NCBI GenBank assembly: GCA_016201425.1
Contig: JACQCW010000008.1
Location: 1-13,103, forward strand
DNA: 13,103 bases
DNA from: Candidatus Vogelbacteria bacterium
Lineage (GTDB): Bacteria; Patescibacteria; Paceibacteria; UBA9973; UBA12445
Direction: 5' to 3'
Positions 7,059 through 13,103 of this stretch are shown here, one piece after another; position 1 is the stretch's first letter; each line of letters begins with the position of its first letter. Both the position numbers and the translations under genes were made by a program. The notes beneath the pieces are model-generated. The model worked only from the letters and a program-made list of their open reading frames with translations. It ran no database searches and was not told the origin of the DNA.

Positions 7059-8546
7059 ATGGCAGACGCAAAAATAGAATCCAAAACAAACATAGATACA
7101 CTAAGAACAGCCCTTAACAACAAAGAATTTTTGAACTATCTAGCCAAGGCCCCGGATCAAACTCTGGTTGATCCAACTAAACCAGAAACGGTAAAAAAAC
7201 AGTGGGAACTTTTTCAGCTAGATAAAGCCGTTTATTCAAACTTAAAAGAGATATACTCAACAAAACAAAACAAAAGCAAGGGATTAGTCAAAAGAAGTCT
7301 CAGTTTTTTAGAAAAGCTGAACGTTAATAATTTTGAATGGACGCCGCTCGAGCCTGTAGAAAAGTTTACCGGCAATTCAAGATGGGAATCACTTCTCCTC
7401 GGCACCGCGAGACTTGAAAGATACCTTGGCCAGGGAGCTATACGTGCATACGATGTCATGCGTCTTGCCGCAAGAAGCGTCGCAACAGCTGGAAAGGATA
7501 TACTGAGCCACGACAGAGAGATAGGAGTCCGATCGCGTCACCAAGCAGAAAAGGCGGGAGTTTCAGAAACATCAAATGTCGCTACTGTGCCAAAACAAGA
7601 ATTTGAATGGACTAAAATTACCGAAACAGCAGAAGAAACAAAAGGGTCCAAGACAAAGACAGAATCTATAATGCTAATTGCTAATAGGTTAAAAAAGAAG
7701 CTGGAACATGCAGCCATAAGAACATACGATGCCGCACGGTTTGTTGTAACCAAAACAGGTTCTGTAGCCAGCAGTGTGGGGCAAGTAACAAAAAAATCTC
7801 TTCACAAGATTCCATCACTAAACCTAAGTCGTGCCCCAAAACAGATGATCGAAAACGAAAGGTTATTGAAAACTAGATTCGACCTTGATCCAAATTCTGC
7901 CGCAGAGTCGTTAAAAATTGTTAGAGAAAAGTTAGCAAAAATTACTGAGGCAAAAAAGGGACGAAAAGAGATGGAAGATCAGCTAAACACACTACGAGAA
8001 GATATTTTTGACCAAAATTTTATGCCGGCTACGCTGGCCGCCGAAGCAATCAGAAATAAAATCAACTCGAACTTCAAGGAACTAATTGGCGAAATTAAAA
8101 AAGATCCCGATACGGTAGAAAAAATTGTTGAAGTGATAGACAATGTAGACAAAGTAATCTCGGCACACTTAGATGGAACATTTGATTATGTAGAAGGTAT
8201 CGACCTAACAAAAATTGATACATGGGCAAACAATAAATTAGAGGCCCGCGCCAGATATGTTTTGGGGGAAGCGATCGAAAAGATCGCGATTGAAACAGAA
8301 GATGATCCATTAGCTAAACTTGAAGAAAGTGTCTCCCCTTTCATTACGGGTAGTCAAACAACCAGAAATTTCTTCGTTAAAGGATTAAGGGATCTAATCA
8401 ACGAGAAAAAACTAGATAACGACAAACTGACTCTTCTAAAAATGCTTCTGACAAAACTTGAACTGGAGGTGATCGAAAAAGAAATAACTGCCCCAAAAAC
8501 TTGGGCAGAAAAAACCCGCGCACATATCGATAAAGCTTTTTCCTAA
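7059..8546 (+). CDS. uncharacterised Lys/Glu-rich helical protein with internal duplication
   Basis: I do not recognise this 495-aa protein. It has no signal peptide, membrane segment or Cys and looks cytoplasmic, with long charged helices (for example 285-330 and 400-495) that may form coiled coils. Residues about 92-148 and 182-240 are a diverged duplication: both begin FEWT and share a helix pattern 'A.RL...L...AIR.YD..R'. The first copy contains AIRAYDVMRLAARSVATAG and the second AIRTYDAARFVVTKTGSVA. The ATG at 7059 (MADAKIESKT) is preferred over the in-frame GTG at 7041, because the GTG overlaps the probable -10 region. It is transcribed away from pilB, and a second small gene follows after 13 bases. 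The link to pili is by position only. The amphipathic 'AIR.YD' helices might bind a membrane surface or partner, but this is speculative. Confidence 0.85.
   Translation: MADAKIESKTNIDTLRTALNNKEFLNYLAKAPDQTLVDPTKPETVKKQWELFQLDKAVYSNLKEIYSTKQNKSKGLVKRSLSFLEKLNVNNFEWTPLEPVEKFTGNSRWESLLLGTARLERYLGQGAIRAYDVMRLAARSVATAGKDILSHDREIGVRSRHQAEKAGVSETSNVATVPKQEFEWTKITETAEETKGSKTKTESIMLIANRLKKKLEHAAIRTYDAARFVVTKTGSVASSVGQVTKKSLHKIPSLNLSRAPKQMIENERLLKTRFDLDPNSAAESLKIVREKLAKITEAKKGRKEMEDQLNTLREDIFDQNFMPATLAAEAIRNKINSNFKELIGEIKKDPDTVEKIVEVIDNVDKVISAHLDGTFDYVEGIDLTKIDTWANNKLEARARYVLGEAIEKIAIETEDDPLAKLEESVSPFITGSQTTRNFFVKGLRDLINEKKLDNDKLTLLKMLLTKLELEVIEKEITAPKTWAEKTRAHIDKAFS
7332..7778 (+). repeat. diverged internal duplication within the 495-aa protein
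   Basis: Two protein-level copies lie at 7332-7502 and 7602-7778, separated by about 33 codons. Conserved positions are FEWT at the start, then ES, A.RL, and AIR.YD..R. Nucleotide identity is low, so this is an old coding duplication and not a recent DNA repeat. Confidence 0.65.
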
Positions 8547-8559
8547 ATCCATTATAAAT

Positions 8560-8832
8560 ATGAAGGAAGAGTTACAAAAACTTATAACTGATGGTCAATT
8601 GGACAGCGCCTTTAATCTGTTTAAGGAGCACTTTGCTAAAGACCAAACAACTGGCGAACCCGGCCAAATATTAACACACCTTTTTGAGGCCTACATCAAC
8701 TCTATAAATTCGGTCAACAAAGAAGAAGAGATCGCTCTTGAAGATGTTCACAAAGTCCTTAGTGAACTAAAAAAGGCAGACGAAGACTCAGCCAAAAGAA
8801 CTGCCCTCGAAAAAGCTAAAGAGGTTATCTAG
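8560..8832 (+). CDS. uncharacterised 90-residue helical protein
   Basis: This small acidic-basic protein (MKEELQKLITDGQLDSAFNL at the start) has no membrane segment, Cys or recognisable catalytic motif. Its spacing of hydrophobic residues suggests three or four helices; the first 30 residues resemble a TPR-like helical hairpin, but this is weak. It follows the 495-aa gene by 13 bases on the same strand and is probably co-transcribed. No Shine-Dalgarno precedes it (the upstream bases are AT-rich, with TATAAA one base before the ATG). Its stop overlaps the 3' end of the convergent collagen-like gene by eight bases, leaving no room for a terminator. Codon use and length support a real gene; function is unknown. 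Confidence 0.7.
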   Translation: MKEELQKLITDGQLDSAFNLFKEHFAKDQTTGEPGQILTHLFEAYINSINSVNKEEEIALEDVHKVLSELKKADEDSAKRTALEKAKEVI

Positions 8833-9847
8833 CCGTTATTGAAGTTGCCTGTCCCGCAGAGTTATAACAAGTAAATGTTTTTCCTACAATCTCGCAGTAT
8901 GTTGTACATAAGCCACTCGTTCCAGATGAATTTATTTTAGAGATAATTTGTCCTGGCGCACTGCAACCGAAAGTGACCGGTCTTTGAACTGTTGGCTCAA
9001 CCCACAAATAGTCAACATTGTTGTCTCGTATTGCAGATCTGATGGTGTCGTCAACACTGATAGTTGTAATATTTGTTGGTGTTCCAGGTGGAGGGGTAGT
9101 CGAAACACACGTTGTAACACCATTAGGATCAATAGATTTAATATACTCTCCGGGTAAAGTACACGGGTCTGCTGTAAAATCATGGCTAATAACTCCTCCG
9201 CTCGCTCCCCCAGCACCAAAGAACGTAACAGGATTTCCATTACTGTCTTTGAATATTATGTTTGCCCCCTGTGTGAGAGTTTGAATGTACGTTCTGTTAT
9301 CAACCGTATCTTGTCCAACTGGACCTACTGAACCTTGTGGGCCCACTGGTCCCACAGGGCCAACAAGACTTTGACCAATTGGTCCCTGCGGCCCGGGAAT
9401 AGTAGAGGCTAGCCCGATACTTCCGATCGAACCTTGGATACCCGCCGCCCCTTGAGGACCAACGAAGTGGCGCCGACCATCAAGACCCACGGCCAGACAA
9501 CTTGTTTGAAGATGACTTATAGGATCACGGAAGCAAAAAAGATTGGCCCTAACGGTACCGTCTACATCAAGTGCTGAGTTGGGTACATGTACATCAAAGT
9601 AACTGCCGACGCCCACACTATTCTCTATAATAGCCCTTGTACCCGAGTTTAGAAAATCAAATAAAATATTAAGTGATCCATTCTTAATCTGCCTATCAGG
9701 CCCAGTATTTAGTGGTGGTGAAACAGGATTTACCGGAGCAGGGCTAGCAGGATCTTGCCACGCCAAAAATACTTTTGGCAAAATCAAAAAGAAAAAAAGA
9801 GAGAACGCTGCCAACAAAAAAAGTGAGTTGATTCTTGTTTCCTTCAT
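8825..9847 (-). CDS. exported collagen-like surface protein (340 aa)
   Basis: The basic start and hydrophobic segment (about 8-28, ending PKVFLAWQDP) give a likely signal peptide or anchor, possibly cut after Ala29. Next come a Pro-rich stretch with PPLNTG and QIKNGSLNI (45-61), and a VGVG...ALDVDGTVRANLFCFRDP module (78-109) shared with its neighbours. An interrupted collagen-like Gly-x-y tract covers about 130-178. Two C-terminal units of the form C...G..I.SI...G...C follow (about 229-247 and 295-314), then a Cys-containing tail. The seven Cys from residue 229 onward could form disulfides outside the cell. It starts ten bases after the stop of the larger collagen-like gene and is clearly its paralogue. 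A role as a surface fibre or adhesin is inferred; a phage tail-fibre origin is possible, but no phage genes are nearby. Confidence 0.85.
   Translation of the reverse strand: MKETRINSLFLLAAFSLFFFLILPKVFLAWQDPASPAPVNPVSPPLNTGPDRQIKNGSLNILFDFLNSGTRAIIENSVGVGSYFDVHVPNSALDVDGTVRANLFCFRDPISHLQTSCLAVGLDGRRHFVGPQGAAGIQGSIGSIGLASTIPGPQGPIGQSLVGPVGPVGPQGSVGPVGQDTVDNRTYIQTLTQGANIIFKDSNGNPVTFFGAGGASGGVISHDFTADPCTLPGEYIKSIDPNGVTTCVSTTPPPGTPTNITTISVDDTIRSAIRDNNVDYLWVEPTVQRPVTFGCSAPGQIISKINSSGTSGLCTTYCEIVGKTFTCYNSAGQATSITAR
9314..9460 (-). repeat. interrupted collagen-like Gly-x-y tract
   Basis: Codons 130-178 of the 340-aa protein encode Gly-x-y triplets rich in Pro and Gln (GPQ, GPV, GPI), broken by short insertions such as GLASTIP and GQSLV. 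The interruptions contrast with the perfect tract in the neighbouring paralogue and suggest decay or built-in flexibility. Confidence 0.85.
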
Positions 9848-9857
9848 TATACTAACT

Positions 9858-10832
9858 TTAAATCGTTATGCTATTTGAACCACAAGTAATAGTTCTACTA
9901 TTAAGGTCGATGGTACAAGCTGGCGGAACAGACTTACAAGTTACCGAGCCATCTGCACCTACAGACGCAATGCCTCCGCCCGTACAAGTACCGGTAACTC
10001 TTCTCTGATACATATTTGTATTCACCCTAATATCTCGTGAGCTGCCACTACCTCCAACTAGTATTGAATTATCATCGGATTGAATTTCCGTGATCACGTT
10101 CGGCCCACTAGCTGTATTTGTTGGTACAACCAAACAACTAGGTACGCCGTCGGCATTGATACTTGTGATCGCCTGATTACCACTACAAGAAATTACTTTG
10201 GATAAGGCACTAATTGTACCATTGATTGAAATAGGACTGCTTGGAGACATCGAAATACCTGTACCAGCGGCAAGTGAGGTAATCCCAGGAACACTGGAGG
10301 TCGAGGGTAGACACTGTCCAGCAGGCCCTCTTGGGCCGATCGGCCCCTGTGGTCCGGCAGGACCAACCGGACCTTGTGGTCCAGTGGCGCCTTGGGGACC
10401 CTGTGGTCCGGATAGTCCAACCGGACCTTGTGGCCCGGCAGGACCCTGTGGTCCAACCGGGCCCGGATCACAAACAGGTGGTACACTTATTGATTCAAGT
10501 AGGCAACCATTTGTCATTGTGTTACCAGTTAACGGATCTCTCAGACAAAAATTATTTGCTAAAACATTCCCGTCCACATCAACCATCTCAACTGGAGAGT
10601 GAATAGTAAACCAGTTACCGACCCCTAATTTAGAGACGATCTTTGCAATCCCGTTAACCCTGAAATTACCGCCAATCTGAAGTGATCCGTCTTTGGTTTG
10701 AGTTTTGCCGCCTACGTTAATTGGTTCAAGAGTATTGCCATCTGTGGGTAATGCTACTGGAGCTTGCCACAATGCCAAAGCCACATATGGAACCAATGCA
10801 ATGCTGATAATTGAGATAAGAGCTTTATACAT
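9858..10832 (-). CDS. exported collagen-like surface protein (324 aa)
   Basis: The start at 10832 ([10 protein letters not shown]) is chosen because a TATAAT box ends six bases before it; an ATG five codons upstream overlaps that box. A signal-like helix (4-21, possible cut after VALA) is followed by [16 protein letters not shown] and [11 protein letters not shown] (22-55), then the shared LGVG...[16 protein letters not shown] module (69-100). A perfect collagen-like tract of 16 Gly-x-y triplets spans 124-172, framed by Cys121 and Cys174. The C-terminus carries units [18 protein letters not shown] (216-233) and [17 protein letters not shown] (283-299), a pattern common in tail-fibre-like and collagen-like bacterial proteins, then a short Cys pair. 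Trimeric collagen helices clamped by the flanking Cys are plausible. Function as an adhesive or spacer fibre is inferred. Confidence 0.88.
   Translation of the reverse strand: MYKALISIISIALVPYVALALWQAPVALPTDGNTLEPINVGGKTQTKDGSLQIGGNFRVNGIAKIVSKLGVGNWFTIHSPVEMVDVDGNVLANNFCLRDPLTGNTMTNGCLLESISVPPVCDPGPVGPQGPAGPQGPVGLSGPQGPQGATGPQGPVGPAGPQGPIGPRGPAGQCLPSTSSVPGITSLAAGTGISMSPSSPISINGTISALSKVISCSGNQAITSINADGVPSCLVVPTNTASGPNVITEIQSDDNSILVGGSGSSRDIRVNTNMYQRRVTGTCTGGGIASVGADGSVTCKSVPPACTIDLNSRTITCGSNSITI
10317..10463 (-). repeat. collagen-like tract, 16 uninterrupted Gly-x-y triplets
   Basis: The coding repeat is GC-rich relative to its surroundings. It includes a direct DNA repeat of 17 bases (CCAACCGGACCTTGTGG on the plus strand, at 10363-10379 and 10417-10433), 54 bases or 18 codons apart. 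This makes the tract prone to expansion or contraction by slippage. Confidence 0.9.
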
Positions 10833-10838
10833 GACACA

Positions 10839-10844
10839 ATTATA
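10839..10844 (-). promoter_or_regulatory. -10 box of the collagen-like gene pair, leaderless spacing
   Basis: A perfect TATAAT on the minus strand, preceded by TG, lies six bases (TGTGTC) before the ATG at 10832, placing the predicted transcription start on the A of ATG. There is no clear -35; TTGTTT at an 18-base spacing is the best candidate. It sits in the 53-bp gap after the Kelch gene and probably drives both collagen-like genes. Confidence 0.65.
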
Positions 10845-10885
10845 CATTAGTCAACAAACTATAAACAATCCGCTCAGTGTATAAA

Positions 10886-12448
10886 CTATTTGCCCTTAAC
10901 GCCTGCAGTGATAACATCCCTAAACTGCTGCCAGCTACCAACACATTCAAAATCTGTTGACTGTATTTGCCGCCAGTCGCTCCCTGTATATCCAGTAGTC
11001 GTAGTAACGGTTGGCGGTTTATTATACACCCACTTACCATTAATAAACTGGAACATGCCGCCCAAATAATCCCAACCCCCTTTCGTATTCTTTACAAATT
11101 TTGACTGACTGTAACCTGGCTCCCCACCATGGTAAGTTCCATCCCAATCAGTATACCCATTTTGTCTCTGATCCGTGCAATTATACCTGTACTTATAAAG
11201 CGGATCATTTGAACCAAACCATCCCCAAGCAGTAATATCACTAAATCCAGTGTTTTGACAATAATATTCTATATATGGATCTGACCCATGATCTCTGCCC
11301 TTATAGACATAGCCGTAATCCGAGAGAGCCCTACTACCCGAACATAAACCTGACACTGTTTGATCAACGTAACCACCTGAGAACCCATTGCAACTACTAT
11401 AAGGGTCCGCACTGTCGCATCCGGTCATATTACCGTATCCGGAAGGATAATACTGCACATAGCCATTAGGCAGAGTATTTGAGAATGCAACTACCGTTTG
11501 CCAACCGTGACATGAAATGTAGCCCACACCGCCAGACAAACCACTAGTGCAATCACTTCCCGGAGTTCCATAGGCCACAGGACAATACAACTGGTTATGC
11601 CATCCAACCTGTTGCCAAACTTGCGTCGCTTCAGGATCGTACCAATAAGCCCCAGCTGACGTACCAGAACCATATGTGCCCAAAGCCATCCAATCCCAAT
11701 TAAACTTCTGACTAGTATAAGCAGTACTGGTACTAGTATGAGAACCATACCCCTGAAATTGCCAATCTTCTGACTTATGTCTCATACATAACTCGTTCGG
11801 CCAGAGCGATCCCTTTACATCAAGTGACGATGCCCCGGGATCACCCCGAGGTGTCTCGGTGCCAATACCCACTTTCATAGATGCATTGACATTGTAAATT
11901 GCATTGTTGACTGGGTTAATATCCCAATAGTCTCTAATCTTATCCTTTGTTGAAAAACAGTTGTTACCCTTCTCGTCGCAGTATTTGGCGGCTCCTAGAT
12001 TACCCTTAACAAGGAGTTGGAGGGAGTTTTGATGATGGCCAGATGAATCATCAGAATTATTGCCCCACCTCGCAGGATCTATTCCCACTCCCACTATTCC
12101 AATACCATCCGCACTCATACCACTTGTAGGAATTGCCCAAACATCGTTCAAAAGTGATGAGCCAGCATTTCCACCAAGAATAAACATTCCGAGTGTAGCA
12201 TCACCGACAGCCGAAAAAGATGACCTTGGCGACCATGCCGGGTTAGATCTTTTGATCCATCCTTCGCTATCATTATATGTCCATATATCATTGTACATTG
12301 TCGTACCCAAATTCCCGCCTCCGCCACCCATTACCCAAATTCTGCCATCATAGACGAAGGAAGCCTGTTCCCAACGGGCAGGCCAAGGTGCATTAGTTGA
12401 AATAGAAAAGTTATTAACATCATCGTATGTAACTATATTATTATTCCG
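10886..12448 (-). CDS. Kelch-repeat surface protein, C-terminal part after a frameshift
   Basis: This frame continues the Kelch protein encoded just upstream. Before the first ATG (12331) it already reads NNNIVTYDDVNNFSIST and ASFVYDGRIWVMGG, so homology starts near 12448. It completes Kelch repeats 4 and 5 (IWVMGG...NDIW, and MFILGG...NDVW). Two copies of a module shared with the collagen-like proteins follow: VGVGIDP...LLVKGNLGAAKYC and VGIGTETP...LDVKGSLWPNELCMR. The remaining 300 residues or so are unusual: rich in Tyr, Trp, Gly, Ser and Asp, with the last 10 of the 12 Cys counted from the first module onward (for example YGNMTGCDSADPYSSC), and a tail ending SWQQFRDVITAGVKGK. I do not recognise that domain. 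The even Cys count and lack of a membrane segment suggest an extracellular disulfide-bonded region. The split from the upstream frame is a one-base shift. Confidence 0.8.
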   Translation of the reverse strand, partial: RNNNIVTYDDVNNFSISTNAPWPARWEQASFVYDGRIWVMGGGGGNLGTTMYNDIWTYNDSEGWIKRSNPAWSPRSSFSAVGDATLGMFILGGNAGSSLLNDVWAIPTSGMSADGIGIVGVGIDPARWGNNSDDSSGHHQNSLQLLVKGNLGAAKYCDEKGNNCFSTKDKIRDYWDINPVNNAIYNVNASMKVGIGTETPRGDPGASSLDVKGSLWPNELCMRHKSEDWQFQGYGSHTSTSTAYTSQKFNWDWMALGTYGSGTSAGAYWYDPEATQVWQQVGWHNQLYCPVAYGTPGSDCTSGLSGGVGYISCHGWQTVVAFSNTLPNGYVQYYPSGYGNMTGCDSADPYSSCNGFSGGYVDQTVSGLCSGSRALSDYGYVYKGRDHGSDPYIEYYCQNTGFSDITAWGWFGSNDPLYKYRYNCTDQRQNGYTDWDGTYHGGEPGYSQSKFVKNTKGGWDYLGGMFQFINGKWVYNKPPTVTTTTGYTGSDWRQIQSTDFECVGSWQQFRDVITAGVKGK

Positions 12449-12885
12449 TCAGAAGATGACCAAAAACCTTTATAAATACAATTCGAACTAAAACAAGTAT
12501 CAGCTGCTGTTCCTCCAATTACCCACATTTGACCATCAAAAACAACTGAGGAGTGACCCTCACGTGGTTCCCATTGTGCTTTATCAGTTACCAGAGTCCA
12601 GTCGCGACCATTCGACGAAGACCAGACGTCGTTATAATCAATAACGTTATGACCGTTACTATCAGAGTGAATGCCTGCCCCACCAAAAACCCAAATTTTA
12701 TTATTAAATACCAAAGATGTATGGTAGTGACGACCGCCCCACGGTGCATAATCCTCCAATACCCAATTTTTGCCATCTGCCGAAGACCAAACGTCATTAA
12801 GTTCTGCATTATTACTGTTCACCCCTCCCATTACCCAAATCCGATTGTTAAAGAAGACCGAAGAAAACGAACTTCTATTTCCCCA
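12137..12885 (-). repeat. five Kelch repeats (beta-propeller)
   Basis: Five coding units of roughly 35-63 codons each carry the hydrophobic-Trp-hydrophobic-x-Gly-Gly core and a later Asp-Val/Ile-Trp. Units 1-3 end in WSSxxG; units 4 and 5 are more diverged. The frameshift at about 12434-12448 falls in unit 3. Whether additional blades exist beyond the right edge cannot be seen, although the segment just before unit 1 looks non-Kelch. Confidence 0.75.
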
Positions 12886-13103
12886 AGCAGCACCGGATGT
12901 TTGTTCCGTCCAAACAAGCGAATTAATATCATACTTCGTACCAGGGATAGTCACGCCGCCACTAGCATTACTGTTACCAAACCTCACCATCCCCACATCT
13001 GTTTGTAGCGCATAGCCACCTATTCCAGTAGAACTGAATGACCCACCGATGCCTCCTTGTCCTGAGGCTTTGCCTGAGATCGCCTGACCGTTAGTACCAG
13101 AGA
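12433..13103 (-). CDS. Kelch-repeat surface protein, N-terminal part (open at right edge)
   Basis: The frame is open from the window edge, so the start and any signal peptide are outside. The first 40 residues are Gly/Ser-rich (QGGIGGSFSSTGIGGYALQ), like segments of tail-fibre-type surface proteins. Three Kelch-type repeats follow, each about 50-60 residues with pattern 'W..R..H.S.VF...(I/M)WV.GG....NDVWSS..G..W'. They contain RIWVMGG, KIWVFGG and QMWVIGG. These form blades of a beta-propeller, generally a protein- or sugar-binding fold. The frame ends WSSSDGIII then TAG at 12433, in the middle of a repeat unit, while the continuation lies one base out of frame. The ATG or GTG near 12996 is internal and not the true start. 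It is the largest member of the local surface protein set; substrate unknown. Confidence 0.85.
   Translation of the reverse strand, partial: SGTNGQAISGKASGQGGIGGSFSSTGIGGYALQTDVGMVRFGNSNASGGVTIPGTKYDINSLVWTEQTSGAAWGNRSSFSSVFFNNRIWVMGGVNSNNAELNDVWSSADGKNWVLEDYAPWGGRHYHTSLVFNNKIWVFGGAGIHSDSNGHNVIDYNDVWSSSNGRDWTLVTDKAQWEPREGHSSVVFDGQMWVIGGTAADTCFSSNCIYKGFWSSSDGIII

Noticed and set aside
6997..7101. N-terminal extension of PilB by 35 residues
   Set aside because: The extension lacks PilB similarity, covers a strong -10 box and overlaps the divergent gene; the ATG at 6996 fits the family start.
9845..9853. TATAAT overlapping the ATG of the 340-aa collagen-like gene
   Set aside because: The box overlaps the start codon itself, so a transcript from it would begin after the ATG; co-transcription with the upstream gene is more likely.
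10317..10463. CRISPR-like repeat array
   Set aside because: The short repeats are in-frame Gly-x-y codons without regular unique spacers.
10198..10602. Plus-strand open frame rich in Gly-Pro-Cys opposite the collagen gene
   Set aside because: The Gly-Pro pattern is the complement of the collagen codons (GGN CCN is self-complementary in type); there is no signal peptide or start context.
12433..12451. Recoded TGA or alternative genetic code explaining the Kelch interruption
   Set aside because: The upstream frame ends at TAG, reading through gives no Kelch similarity, and a single added base restores the repeat; a TGA normally ends the FimT-like gene at 3573.
12553..13008. Plus-strand 151-residue open frame opposite the Kelch gene
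   Set aside because: Composition is unnatural (many Arg, Ile and Pro without domain pattern) and the opposite strand has clear Kelch repeats.
8825..13103. Prophage tail-fibre region
   Set aside because: Collagen and 'VGIGT..P' motifs occur in tail fibres, but no capsid, terminase, portal, baseplate or integrase gene is present, and the two collagen-like proteins whose N-termini are visible start with signal-like helices.

Overview
The window looks like a piece of a reduced-genome bacterial chromosome, probably from the Candidate Phyla Radiation (Patescibacteria). This is an inference from several features: a compact, moderately AT-rich sequence; genes that abut or overlap by a few bases; almost no Shine-Dalgarno motifs; a type IV pilus operon carrying an H-I-J-K-type minor pilin set; and a group of exported proteins that begin with a Trp-Gln-x-Pro / Pro-x-Asn / Gln-x-Lys-x-Gly-Ser-Leu segment common in that group. 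The standard bacterial code fits, because in-frame TGA acts as a stop. I see no rRNA, tRNA, transposase, CRISPR array or phage gene.

Minus strand, 6996 down to 1, is one tightly packed operon: pilB (assembly ATPase), pilC (platform protein), four prepilin-like proteins in the order GspH/FimT, GspI/PilV, GspJ/PilW, GspK/PilX, then triosephosphate isomerase (tpiA) and phosphoglycerate kinase (pgk, running off the left edge). The tpiA gene is broken. Its first 58 codons and its last 166 codons are in different frames, and about 29 residues (beta strand 3 and the dimer-interface loop) are missing at the junction.

Plus strand, 7059-8832, holds two genes of unknown function, divergent from pilB across a 62-bp shared promoter region. 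The first encodes a Lys/Glu-rich helical protein with a diverged internal duplication of about 57 residues. The second is a 90-residue helical protein.

Minus strand, 13103 down to 8825, encodes three related exported proteins. One is a large protein with a five-repeat Kelch region and an aromatic, Cys-rich tail, open at the right edge and interrupted by a one-base frameshift near 12440. The other two are collagen-like proteins (324 and 340 aa). All three share a 'VGxG...DVxG...N..C.R' module joined to different display domains. They look like surface or fibre adhesins, and their nearness to the pilus operon suggests, without proving, a shared role in attachment.

The most striking regulatory pattern is that pilB, tpiA and the first collagen-like gene each have a -10 box followed by exactly six bases and then ATG. 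This places the predicted transcription start on the A of the start codon, so leaderless mRNAs are likely.
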